Positions 47,604-59,404 of a DNA stretch of 64,000 nucleotides are shown here, piece after piece. Made by a program: the position numbers and the translations under genes. The stretch comes from Dysidea avara (taxonomy: Eukaryota; Porifera; Demospongiae; Dictyoceratida; Dysideidae): NCBI RefSeq assembly GCF_963678975.1, contig NC_089275.1, positions 14,911,682 to 14,975,681 on the forward strand, written 5' to 3'. The notes below the pieces were generated by a model, which was given only the letters and a program-made list of their open reading frames with translations, ran no database searches and was not told where the DNA came from. Position 1 is the stretch's first letter. Each line of letters begins with the position of its first letter.

Positions 47604-48136
47604 TAGGTAATCACACACATTTGAGTGTAATTAGGGAATAATTGTACGAGTAACAGTCAAAATTGCACGAGGCGAAGCCGAGTGCAATTTTAGCTGTTAC
47701 AAGTACAATTATTCCATAATTGCATGAAAATGCGTGTGATTGCCTACTAATCACATAGTGACTACCCTTCATGGTTGTAGTACACATCTATCCAGTTCTA
47801 TGTGGCCATTATAACTACCAATCTACCAGGTGATTGCATCATCCTTCTTTGTATTACACCATTTGTTGTTGCACTTAAAAGGCTTCATGTGTCAGCCATT
47901 CTGATTGGATACTCAAAATGTTTACATATGTTGCATTTAAAAGGCTTCTATTGTCAGCTTCTTTGATTGGCTATTCATTACATCACTCTCTTGTTGCACT
48001 TAAAAGGCTTCTGTTATTCCGCTATTTTATTGGCTACTTTACAGTGCAATTACAGAAACAAGACCATGCGATTTGGGATTAATTGCACTCCTACTATTGA
48101 GACTAATGTATGGCAAATTAAATCACTATGTGATTA
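47604..48136. mobile_element. 528-base MITE family, copy 2
   Basis: Nearly identical along its whole length to 11111-11638, including the GCACGAGGCGAAGCCGAGTGC palindrome and the three GCACTTAAAAGGCTTC repeats. It lies about 110 bases upstream of the Death exon on the gene's 5' side, so it may separate that exon from the missing first exon. Confidence 0.75.
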
Positions 48137-48184
48137 ACATAGCCAATCATACTTTTCTTGTACTTAACAAAGAATTACTTAAGT

Positions 48185-48750
48185 ACTAGTATATTAAAAA
48201 TTATAAATTTATAAATGAAGTAGGAATCCAAGCAATAAAAAGTAGTGAAACAAGAGATGAACAATTATATTATTATAGGTAATAATTGTAGAACTCACAT
48301 GAGTGAGTATGTTACAATAGGTGTAATAATTTAGGCTAAGTTACGCTATTTAAATGTTCCTTAAAAGTATCTAAATTGTTACAATTTATAGTTTCTATAG
48401 ATAGATTGTTTCATAATCGAATTGATGTAGGAAAGAAGCTGTACTTGTATGCGTCAATAGCTGTGTCTGGCTGTATAAATTTAAGGTCACTGCCCCTGGT
48501 ATGCCTTGTTCTATGTGTTATATAGTTGGGTAGTGAGACATCCACGCTACTATGAATAATTTTGTGCAACATTTGAAGTCTTAGATGTTTGAAGTGTGGT
48601 ATAACAGTGGTATAACAATTATCAATGCCAAAGTAGGATTTCCTACTGAGTTATACTGTAATAGCTACCATTGTTCATCTCTTGTTTCACTACTTTTTAT
48701 CGCTTGGATTCCTACTTCATTTATAAATTTATAATTTTTAATATACTAGT
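48185..48750. mobile_element. foldback MITE split by a LINE insertion
   Basis: The left arm 48185-48264 (ACTAGTATATTAAAAATTAT, GAAGTAGGAATCCAAGC, AAAAAGTAGTGAAACAAGAG) pairs almost perfectly with 48671-48750. The interior is interrupted by the LINE fragment at 48269-48614. The AAAAAGTAGTGAAACA segment links it with the foldbacks at 21637 and 43569. Confidence 0.75.
48269..48614 (-). mobile_element. short 5'-truncated LINE copy with 8-base target duplication
   Basis: Matches the last ~330 bases of the LINE at 15908-17820, including the ATA-type tail and the end of the C-terminal coding region. ACAATTAT is repeated on both sides (48261-48268 and 48615-48622). About 15 bases at the 5' junction (TATAACAGTGGTATA) do not match the parent and may be filler added during insertion. 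Confidence 0.8.
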
Positions 48751-51700
48751 TTGTTTAGTTTTTTGATAAAGCATACAGCTAGCTATAAACATGTGACTGT
48801 TCTATTAGGGTGACTGCTGTATTAGAGTATCTCGAATCAGCCTGCCAACTTGAAGATGTGTGGTCACAAATACAGCTAGCGTAAAAGGAGTGTGGTCATG
48901 GTGGTCTCGATTAATAGATCGATAATACGTAAAATAAAGAATGGGCATGATGTTATGATCTAACATGGAGTACTGGTACCTCCGTACAGTAGCATAGTCT
49001 AAGCGCCTTAAATAATTTTGTGGCGTCTATTATGCTGCTTAAAGAAAGATATGGAAAATTAATGCCTCAATATGGTTTCGTTGGATGAAGAAGAAGACAA
49101 GCAGTCTGACTGAAGATAAAAGAGAAGACAAGGCGCACAGGGCATACACTCGTCGGAACCCCAAAAGGCACATCCCATCGGTGAATTTGTTGTTGTGGCG
49201 TAAAATTGTGACCGTGCGCTGCTTTGTTTGGGCTCTAGGCTTGCAACTGTGATCAGTGAGTGAGTGAGACAATGAATGAGACAAAATATCGAATTTTGAC
49301 TATTTTTTTAAAATTCTATACCCAGCCGCCAGTAAGCATTTTTTTAACACTACATTTGATGCTAGATGGACTAATATTATTCCGTAAAGGTGATTTTCGT
49401 CACATAAGAAGTTTCTAAGCTGGTTTTTATAAGAGATATTGTAGGCGGCACGTGTCATTTCGGTGGAATTCCTACTTAAACAGTACTACCGTACTGTTTG
49501 ATTAAAAGGATCTATGTACCGCATCTTATAATACTAAGCATATATATCTGTCTGCAAATATTATACACACACTTATGTAGGCTTCAAGTATTTGTGATCA
49601 TACATGATGAACTTGCATAGAATTAGATGCATGGGCATTATTATGTGACATAATATTCTTGGTTGAACACTAAAAAGGGCACTGTACTGTATGTACAGTC
49701 AATACCACAAAGTATTTTACCTACGTACACCAATGTGTAAGGTTTGCTGAGCAAAATAGGTTTCTATACCTGTGACATAGGGGTGGCAGAACTGGGTAGG
49801 CAGGGTAGGATTAGGAGCAGGGGTATCAGAGTAAAACTGAAAGTGGTAAGGCTCACTCTCCCCTGGAAAATTGCACATTTTATGCTATTTGAAGGTAAGT
49901 TTTGGACTGTAGTATTGTGTGCAAGGTGCTAGTTAGCTAGCTCCAGTCCCTGACAAGTGCTCAATAATAAAATTGCACATTGATCAAATGGCACATCAGT
50001 CTGAGTCCATATTACTGTTTACCACTTAGCTAAACCTTGCCATTTGAGTTGGAATGCTTACAAAGTGGCTACAAAGAAAAGCAAAGCCTAAGCTAAACAT
50101 ACCGAAATTTATTTTTAGAGGCGTTTAATATGGACGAGGTCGACCTGAAGCTAGTCTGAGTGACAAATAGGTTAGATAAGTGTTGTTTCTGTCAATTGTT
50201 GCCATTAAATAAATGCTAATTACTGCATGTTCACTTCTTAAAGCATTGACTTAATCAAGTTTGAAAGTTTTTTTATTTCAGCCAAAAAAGTGGTGAGAGT
50301 CTGGCCTCACTGGTTGCACCAACTCTGATGCCATTGATTAGGAGACAATATGAAAAGACACAATAAAGACAAAATGTTTGGTGCCAACAAGTCCAACTCA
50401 ATGCAATTTATCCCTTAGGGAGGAATGTTACTATAATGTTACAAAATGGATCATATTTTAGTTTTACATAGTCTCAATGCACCTGGTATAGAGAAGCTCC
50501 ACTATACAAAGACAGCTACATTTGCCCACATGAGCATAAGAATGTGTAAAACTTCTTATACCTACTGTTTAGTACACCAATCCTACATTATGTACTGCAT
50601 GCAGCAGAAAACTTACATTCATAGTGTAAGAAGAATAAAAAGAGGTTGCTTTCATAAGTGACCTATAATGTGGGAAAACCATCTATGTACAAACATTAAT
50701 AGATTGTGAGATACGTATCTATAGCAATCCACATGTGAAAAGCAACCCAAGTAAATCAGTAGCATGGATGTGTTGTGTATTGATGTGGCTATCCATTCAT
50801 AGTGAAAAGTCAAGTTAAACTGTGTGTGCATAGTTCAACAGTTTTCAAAAATTTGATCACATGTAACTTTTAGGATAAGGCTACTGCATACTGTAAGTGA
50901 CTGGATTCGCCAAAACCCAACATGTCAGTACTAAGAATAATTCATACAGTAACTATGTAATTACTGTCAGTTTCTGTAATTTGTAGCTGTATTCCATACA
51001 GCAACCACTTCTATACTTTTCGTTCCACTTTGTTTTCCAGAACCGCTTTTGCACAAGGCTAACTGTAAAAATATGAATGGTGATGATATACTATTGACTC
51101 TAGCCCAAACAGGTGGAATCTGAAAAAAAAAATCAATCTCATGTTCAGTTGGATTATTAATCCGTAGAAATGTATTCAACCACCACCACATGCACCAGTG
51201 AGGTTAATGTTCAGCCTTGTGCTAATAGCCACACTATGATATAATGACACCACTGAAAAATTGGCAGGAAGGTTTATCAGCAGCTCTATGCACCTGGGAT
51301 GATTCGAAAAATAAAAAAAATTGGTATACTGTATAAGCGGTAGAGGGCCACAGCTTCACAACTGCTGGAAAGCACTTTAATATGTCATACATGTCTGACA
51401 TTCTCACTTGACATTCTCCCTTATAGTGGGTTTTCCTGCACATATACCAACAGTGTTTCCAAGTATGTGACATCGATGTGAATGTTGTGCATTTAATGCA
51501 GTAAGGAGTACATCAGGGTGGCTATTAATTTTTTACAGCAGCCATAATAATGATGAATAATGAATATTTTTTTACTATTCTACAGCAGTAAATCCATTAT
51601 GACTCAGCTATCAAACACACTAAAGTAAGTTTATGGTGAGTTCAAGGTGAGCATTGAATTGGAGGGCACAAAATATACTCCAATAGAACAATCAAATACA

Positions 51701-52229
51701 ATAATAGAGCAGCGCAGCCATGTGTATATAACACCGTACACTAAATGAGTTCTACAAATGCATTTGATTTACATAATTTCAAAATTGCTGGTAAGTGTAC
51801 CTTTTATCACTGCTGTAAAAGTAAGCTTTCATTTGAGCTGAGCCATGACCATCCTGATATGCATGTCACAATTTACTTTTCAATTGCATGGGTTTGCCAT
51901 TCACTCATCACTTCTCCTTAGAACCCACGTTTAGTGAATACCACACAGAATCAACATAATTTTATTACTACAACTTATTTCAGCTACATAATCAATTGGC
52001 TATTGCTAAAGGGCAATTACAAATTGTTTAGATGTTTGATCATAAAGGGTGCACCAACGAGACTGGTTATTGTTTGATTATCAGGAATTATACATCCCAA
52101 GCCACTTCTTCCCCTTATTCTTTTGTCAAAAATGAAGCATGTTTGATTGATTAAGCTAATGACTTGAAAACACACCATTAATACAAGTACACGTGTATAA
52201 GGAAAAATGAAGTTCGAATAGAGATCACA
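48751..52229. other. gene-free spacer
   Basis: About 3.5 kb with no convincing coding exon. Copies of the dispersed TCTAATAGA motif occur at 48794-48836 and 51674-51715. A less AT-rich stretch at 49050-49270 with a short acidic frame (MVSLDEEEDKQSD) may be an old promoter or first exon, but nothing supports it further. The frames at 50967-51191, 51234-51473 and 52017-52376 were not recognised. Confidence 0.4.
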
Positions 52230-52854
52230 TTGAAATTTACGGTAGTGCCTGATGGCTTCCCTAAAGTTGTAAATGGAAACCGCTGTAGTGAGTGGATTAA
52301 CTGCAGAGGCACTATATACTAGTTTTCTTCCTGTGTAATGAGTTGAACATAGCTGAAAGCAAAGTGTAATGCCCACTTCACTTTCGAGTCAGTAATTAAT
52401 ATTTGAGGCATGTGTTCAGAAGAAATTGAAGTAGGGATTAAATGAAGGGGTCAGTGGAAAAACTACATTTTGACATTTGCCATTTTGTAAAAACAAAATT
52501 GTTGGTTAGGCATGTTAATGATATCTAATCCAAAACAAACAAGCAGCACAAAAATTCACCTGAATTGTCGTTATTAAATTTTTACCATTAAACTACCATC
52601 ACAGCCATTTCTTGGCCGCCACCTTGGATTTCACATCTTTTTTCACCATTGTCTTTTTGAGGGCCGCACACTTTTTTTACAGCTTAGCTGTTCATTTCTT
52701 TTTGTATTTGTATACCCCAAAGGCCGGCTTTGGGACTTTTTTAACCTACCTTTTTTTTACCACAGGAAGAAGAAAAGATGAAGTAGATGTACTTTAAATA
52801 TTTTATCAGTAAATGTACAAATTATATATATAATACATATATTGATTACAGAAA

Positions 52855-55120
52855 TCTCCATGGTGGTTTCTTTGTAACTGAACACTCTACAAGGTGACTT
52901 CTTCTAGATGCTCTCTCTACAGGGTGAATTATTTGTAGCTGAACGATCTACAAGGTAACTTCTTCTAGCTAATCTCTCTACAGGGTGATTTGTTTGTAGC
53001 TGAATTCTGTACAGGCGATTTTTTTGCAGCTAAGCTCTTTACAGAATGGTTTCTTTGTAGCTGAACTCTCTACAAGGTAACTTCTTCTAACTGATCTTTC
53101 TACAGGGCAATTTGTTTGTGGCAGAATTTTATACAGGGTAATTTCTTTGCAGCTGAATTCTCTACATGGTGGTTTCTTTGTAGCTAAACTCTCTACAAGG
53201 TAACTTCTTCTAGCTGATCTCTCTACAGGGTGATTTGTTTGTAGCTGAACGATCTACAAGGTAACTTCTTCTAGCTGATCTCTCTACAGGGTGATTTGTT
53301 TGTAGCTGAACTATCTACAAGGTAACTTCTTCTAGCTGATCTCTCTACAGGGTGGTTTGTTTGTAGCTGAATTCTGCACAGGTGATTTGTTTGCAGCTGA
53401 GCTCTTTACAGAATGGTTTCTTTGTAGCTGAACTCTCTAAAAGGTAACTTCTTCTAACTGATCTTTCTACAGGGCAATTTGTTTGTGGCTGAATTTTCTA
53501 CAGGGTGATTTCTTTGCAGCTGAACTCTATACATGGTGGTTTCTTTGTAGCTGAACTCTCTACAAGGTAACTTCTTCTAGCTGATCTCTCTACAGGGTGA
53601 TTTGTTTGTAGCTGAACGATCTACAAGGTAACTTCTTCTAGCTGATCTCTCTACAGGGTGGTTTGTTTGTAGCTGAATTCTGTACAGTGATTTGTTTGCA
53701 GCTGAGATCTTTACAGAATGGTTTCTTTGTAGCTGAACTCTCTAAAAGGTAACTTCTTCTAACTGATCTTTCTACAGGGCAATTTGTTTGTGGCTGAATT
53801 TTCTACAGGGTGATTTCTTTGCAGCTGAACTCTATACATGGTGGTTTCTTTGTAGATTAACTATCTACAAGGTAATTTCTTCTAGCTGACCTCTCTACAG
53901 GGTGATTTGTTTGTAGCTGAATTCTGTACAGGTGATTTGTTTGCAGCTGAGCTCTTTACAGAATGGTTTCTTTGTAGCTGAACTCTCTATAAGGTAACTT
54001 CTTCTAGCTGATCTCTCTACAGGGTGGTTTGTTTGTAGCTGAATTCTGTGCAGGTGATTTGTTTGCAGCTGAGATCTTTACAGAATGGTTTCTTTGTAGC
54101 TGAACTCTCTAAAAGGTAACTTCTTCTAACTGATGTTTCTACAGGGCAATTTGTTTGTGGCTGAATTTTCTACAGGGTGATTTCTTTGCAGCTGAACTCT
54201 ATACATGGTGGTTTCTTTGTAGATTAACTATCTACAAGGTAATTTCTTCTAGCTGACCTCTCTACAGGGTGATTTGTTTGTAGCTGAATTCTGTACAGGT
54301 GATTTGTTTGCAGCTGAGCTCTTTACAGAATGGTTTCTTTGTAGCTGAACTCTCTACAAGGTAACTTTTCTAGCTGATGTCTCTACAAGGTCACTAGTTT
54401 GTAGCTGAACTCTCTACATGGTGGTTTCTTTGTAACTGAACTTTCTACAAGGTGACTTCTTCTAGCTGATCTTTCTACAGGGTGATTTGTCTGTAGCTGA
54501 ACTCTCTACAAGGTAACTTCTTCTAGCTGATCTCTCTACAGGGAGATTTGTTTGTAGCTGAACTCTCTACAGGTGATTTGTTTGAAGCTGAACTCTCTAA
54601 ATGATGATTTCTTTGTAGCTGAACTCTCTACAAGTTAACTTCTTCTAGCTGATCTCTCTACAGGGTGATTTGTTTGAAGCTGAACTCTCTACAAGGTAAC
54701 TTCTTCTAGCTGATCTCTCTACAGGGAGATTTGTTTGTAGCTGAACTTTCTACATGATGGTTTCTGTGTAGCTGAACTCTCTATAAGGTAACTTCTTCTA
54801 ACTAATCTCTCTACAGGGAGATTTGTTTGTAGCTGAACTCTCTACATGATGGTTTCTTTGTAGATGAACTCTCTGCAAAGTAACTTCTTCTATTGATCTC
54901 TCCACAGGGCGATTTGTTTGTAGCTGAACTCTTTTACATGGTGGTTTCTTTGTAGCTGAACTCTACAAGGTGATTTCTTCTAGCTGAACTATCTCTTTCC
55001 ATAGTTGCATGAACTCCCTACAAGGTAACTTCTTCTAGCTGATCTCTCTACAGGGTGACTTGTGTGTAGCTGATCTCTATACAGGTTTCTTGTTTCTAGC
55101 TGATCTCTTGAATTCTCTTC
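52855..55120 (-). repeat. 31-base satellite array B
   Basis: About 73 units of the reverse complement of array A (consensus here TCTACAGGGTGATTTGTTTG then TAGCTGAACTC). Unlike array A it shows clear higher-order structure. A multi-monomer block beginning CAGAATGGTTTCTTTGTAGC and containing TACAGGGCAATTTGTTTGTG recurs near 53043, 53409, 53715 and 54085, so blocks of about 300-370 bases were duplicated. The end nearest the module (about 55060-55120) is the most degenerate. Confidence 0.9.
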
Positions 55121-55123
55121 AGG

Positions 55124-55965
55124 GTGACTGCTCTTAGGATGACTACTCTATTAGAGTATCTCGATCTCGCACTTGCTGCACCAAGTTGGATTTCGTGTTA
55201 TAACTCCGTGGCTTTAAGTCTGATTCTTCTACACCATTGATGAGCCTTTCTAAGATGATTACTCCATCTGTACAACAATTTTCAAAGCATTACCCCAAGC
55301 GGTTTATCTGGTAGGCGTGGCAAGCAGTCGTTTTTTATTAGCTAATCTCGATTGCGTAATTGTTACATACTGTTGGTTTTTTCGTTGTATCTTCCTGTTT
55401 TTTAGCTCGATTTCTTTCAAACCACAAAAGGTTTGAGGTTCACTAGTTAACCTATTCACCCACCGCTTTTCATCTTCTTCCCATACGCGGTTTACCCTGT
55501 AGGCGTGACAACATATTGGTGTTATTTTTCGTGAATAATCGCTTATAACTCTTTGCCTGTTTATCGTATTCCAGCCAACGTTAGTACCGAGATGCGCCTT
55601 TATACCCCCCTTCTGTGTGCCAAATTTCAAGGAAATCGGATATGGCGTTCGCGTTTTATAGCAGTTTTTGTAAGTTTGCGACAAGTAAAAGAAAAATAAG
55701 AAGGAAAAAAAAAACCAAGAAACTGAGCCAATTTTTGAAGTCGCATATCTCGGGAACGCGTGAAGCGATTTCGCTCAAATTTGGAATGTGGAGTGCTGCA
55801 GTTGGAGGGCATGTCCACAGCAAAAATCGTCTTGTTTCATCAAGGAAGCACAGAGCTACGGAGGTGCAAAAATTGCGTTTTCTTTCTTCCTGTCAATATA
55901 CTCACGGGTGTTACGCGCCGGCTTCTTGGGCCGCACGACACACTACCGTGTTTCTTGATTTCCAC
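55124..55965 (-). repeat. satellite-associated repeat module, copy B
   Basis: Reverse-orientation counterpart of 5706-6610. It begins at the dispersed motif (55124-55168) beside the satellite and ends at the hairpin with CACGGTAGTGTGTCGTGCGG. Its minus-strand frame 55304-55684 (126 residues) shares LKFGTQKG, DYSRK and CCHAYRVNR with the 115-residue frame of copy A. The opposite-strand frame 55615-55986 shares AISLKFGM with copy A's opposite strand. The copies have diverged with several indels. Confidence 0.7.
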
Positions 55966-56490
55966 AAATTTAACAACAAGACTTAAAAGTTCAAGTCACA
56001 ACCAAATTCAAATTTGCAATATTTTACGACAATTCAGGAATGTCTGAAATTTCTATTTAATGTCCACTATAGACCCATTTTATTTTTCAAATGTGGGTTA
56101 CCCCCTTTTCCACTGACCCCTTCAAATGTTCACAAGTACATCTGCAGGTGTAAGTGACCACCCTTGTTTCCCTACATTTTGATCCTAAGATCAAACCTAA
56201 ACTTCCTAATTTTTTACTTTTTGTAACATGATTATGACTGGTGAACCCACACATACCACATCAAAAGAAAGAATGGCACCAGGCTTAATGTTTTTGTCTG
56301 AACACACGCCCCAACTATCAGTTTACTGAATCGAAGTGAAGTGGCCACTTTCAGCTATGTTCAGTCCATTACATGGCATTACAAATGAAGAAAAGTAGAA
56401 GTGCCTTTGCAATCAATCCAGTCACTACAGAAAAAGCGAACAATTTCCATTTACAAGTGTAGGATAATCATCATGTGCTACCACAAATTG

Positions 56491-57852
56491 ACACCTTGGA
56501 CTGTCAGAAAAAGAAATCAAACACAAAGGAGGACAAAGGTAAGCACATGGTGCATGCATTATATGTACTGCAGTATGCCAAAAGGCACCTATCGGGCTGA
56601 AGCGACATTGAACAGTAAAATAAGTCAAGCCCATAGCTTTAGTCATTATTGAGTTACACTTGTCCGAAGGTATTAGTAAGTCAGTCCATCTGTCCGTTCA
56701 TTTAGTCAATCAGTAAAAAAATTCATTGAATAAATAATTAAAAATTTTGTAGCAATCTGTGGAAACGTTTAGGTCTACAAACCTCCATGATACCTAGTAA
56801 CACCGTAAAACTAGTCAATTAATCAGTTAATTAATAAATTAATGGACAATCAAGGCAATAAAACTAAACGTTAAGGCATTAATCAACTGGTGTAGCTAAG
56901 GAGTTGTCAATAATTGACAAAAAAGCAATTGGGAGCTGTCAAACAAAATAATTTTAAAATGTCAAAGCAATTCTTTAAAATACCACATGTGCATAACCCT
57001 CAACAAGAATGTGCATAAACAAAAGATACGTAGAATTCAATTTCCACTTGTACTATATACTTCACAAGTTTAAAAAGCAAAAATGGAATAATTGCTGTCC
57101 CTATATATGTAACTGCCTGTATTCCCGCCTCTCAAAAACAATTGCAGATTTTATTCCTCAATATCTCTACAGCAATCTACACCATAAAACAAAGCTCCTT
57201 CATTGTTCTTTCTAATGTCACCCGAATCATTTTGATAGTGCTGCCATGGCTGGCACATGTTGCCAACAAACCATTGGTATAGCTATAACATACTGAAAAG
57301 TCTGCAGACATTTGTTGATGGCAAAAATTCCAGCTGGAACAGGTATTTCCACTACATTTTGATTGAAAAACCATTAAAAATTTAATTGATTGTCTATCTC
57401 GAGTCTGTTTAGTAACTTCTGGGTGTGATATATACATGTAGAGTAACTGTCTACGAGTACAATGTTGCCAGAAGAAGTCCGATTCATGGAAATTTTGGCG
57501 CGTTATAATAGACCCAGTGTAGCAAGTTCCCCAGTTTTTATGGCAAACTGAATGGTAGATATTTGGAAGGGAATGCTTTGAAGCTATGTCAATGTGTTGA
57601 CCTTCACTACAGTAGTGTTACAATGAAACAAAAGCATTGTAAATTAGTTCTACAGGTTAGTTTGTGAAAATTACAGTGTTTCCGTGATTAAGTACAACTA
57701 TTATGCCCGTTTCATGTAGCATACTTCTTCATATGATTAAATTAACACTGTTGACATTTTGCCGGTCATTGCTATTAAAAAAATAAATCATGACACAAAA
57801 GGTATAAGAAAATTAATATTTAACGAAGAAGAAAAAAATCTTGAAGCAACCA
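56491..57852. other. spacer
   Basis: No gene was recognised. The frames at 57009-57215 and 57177-57437 lack recognisable features. AATTAATTAATAAATTAATG-type simple sequence occurs near 56815-56840. Confidence 0.4.
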
Positions 57853-57925
57853 AGGTTCGAACCCACTGGAGTACCCACGTTCTACCACTGTTACAGTACC
57901 ACCAGTGTTTGCTGGCTACTCCCCT
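57853..57925 (-). repeat. tRNA-like (pol III) fragment
   Basis: On the minus strand GGGTTCGAACC is a B-box match. It is followed after about 20 bases by a run of seven T, a pol III terminator. Upstream, GTGGTACTGTAACAGTGG and GTGGTAGAACGTGGG give only a rough A-box and no good cloverleaf. It is probably a decayed tRNA-derived SINE rather than a working tRNA gene. Confidence 0.35.
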
Positions 57926-57968
57926 TGTTTTTGTAACATTGAAATGTTACAAATATAAAATATTATAT

Positions 57969-58371
57969 AGTCTAACCCATACCTAACCCTAACCTAATGG
58001 CTAAAAACTATGCCCTAATCCTAGTTGCACGTCTTCCTAATCCAAAGAGCACTGTTTCTAATCCTAGAAGTGCTGTGTTCCTAATCCTAGGAGTGTTTTT
58101 TCCTAATCCTACAGTAGGAGTGCTTTTCCTAATCATAGGAGCGCTGTTCCTAATTCCAAGGGCGCTATTCCTAATCCTACAACTGTGTTTCTTAACTAAT
58201 GGTCAAATTCCTAATGTTTATATATACAACAAATGACCAACTAAATAAATATTCGGTTAACTTGACAATATTAATACGGGACACTTAGTCCAGATCACAG
58301 CTCCAGTCTACACCATTAGGCCACTCCAACATAATTCCTTGTTTCCCATTTCAGTGACCTTTAAAATACAT
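57969..58371 (+). repeat. CCTAATCC minisatellite element, copy 2
   Basis: Direct repeat of 1-441 with the same unit order and the same unique tail (GGGACACTTAGTCCAGATCA). This copy lacks about 45 bases present in copy 1. The frame across it is repeat-derived and rejected as a gene. Confidence 0.8.
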
Positions 58372-58396
58372 TATTATTATTATTATTATTATTACT
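58370..58396 (+). repeat. ATT microsatellite
   Basis: Nine ATT units directly follow the minisatellite element, at its junction with unrelated sequence. Confidence 0.85.
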
Positions 58397-59404
58397 AGGA
58401 CCGCGTCACATACAACCAAGTACATACACCAACGTGACAGCCCCCCGGTGAGGCTATTAGGTGGTGAATGCATTATCCCCAAATCAACACAATATGTCAC
58501 AGTAGTGACAGATATAACACAATAGTGGCATCGTAACTAAAGGCCACCAGTAGCTAAGTGCCAGTACATCATTGGTGTGGTAATGGCGCAGTGATGTGTA
58601 CAAAGTATATGTATACAAAACATACAGGAGAGAACTATACATTATTGCAGTATTGTAAGCAGCAATACATTATAGGCAACATCACCATGCAGATAAAAAT
58701 TATTAGCCAATATACAGCAATGCATATCAACATCAACTAGAGCTAAGTAAGGTTCATCAGTGGTGTAGCAATGGCACAGTGATGGGTGACACACTATAGT
58801 TATGCATACACAACTTTCAGGAGATAGCTACACAATGCTGTAGGCGTATGCAAGCCAGATGAACCAGATAAAGGAAGACAGCCAAGCCACTAGAGCCTAG
58901 TAGCTACGCCGGCCAGGTGAAGGCAAAAAAGATTAAGCACGTATTGAATTGCCTGACACCAACACAAAGAAAATTCGCCATGCCAGCTGCACAAGACAAA
59001 ATTGTTTACTTGTATTTTACTTGTAAGCTTATTGTAAAGAGCGTGGCATATGTCAGTTTAATGTTTTCTTGTATCGTTTATTTACGTGAATGAATCCACT
59101 GGCAGCTGGCATGGAGATTTGAGATGTTACAAACATAAAAACTTACTTGTAATCTTCTTGTTTACACAAGTGGCTTCTGGCTCTCCTGCACGGGCATCAC
59201 TAATCTTCTTCGCTATTCTTCTTCGCGCAATATGTAAGTAATTAAGCAAGGGTGTGGTACTGGGCGTTATATAGAATTACACGTATGGTCAGGTCATCAG
59301 CACAAACAGGAGCGACGATTATACGTTTGTGCCTTCATTCACAGGCGAATCTATCCCCGGTTAGTTCATGTCTCTAGGCCTCGTAGTTTTCTCAAACATT
59401 AATT
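58397..59404. other. spacer
   Basis: No gene was recognised. GCCATGCCAGCTG at 58978 and CAGCTGGCATGG at about 59104 form an inverted pair around 125 bases, possibly a small MITE. Confidence 0.4.

Larger units (their letters stand above)
52230..56490. mobile_element. 4.3-kb long-TIR element carrying satellite cargo
   Basis: The left end (GTGCCTGATGGCTTCCC, GTTGTAAATGGAAACC, GAACATAGCTGAAAG, CCCACTTCACTTTCG, GAGGCATGTGTTCAG, AAGGGGTCAGTGGAAAA, CCTGAATTGTCGTTA) reappears in the same order, complemented, between about 56490 and 56020. Divergence is about 20-25 percent by eye, with indels. Between the arms lie a 200-base stretch beginning GCCATTTCTTGGCCGCCACC (about 52600-52800), the inverted satellite array and module copy B. 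A MITE core fragment (TACATCTGCAGGTGTAAG) is present near 56140. No transposase was recognised. Confidence 0.65.
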
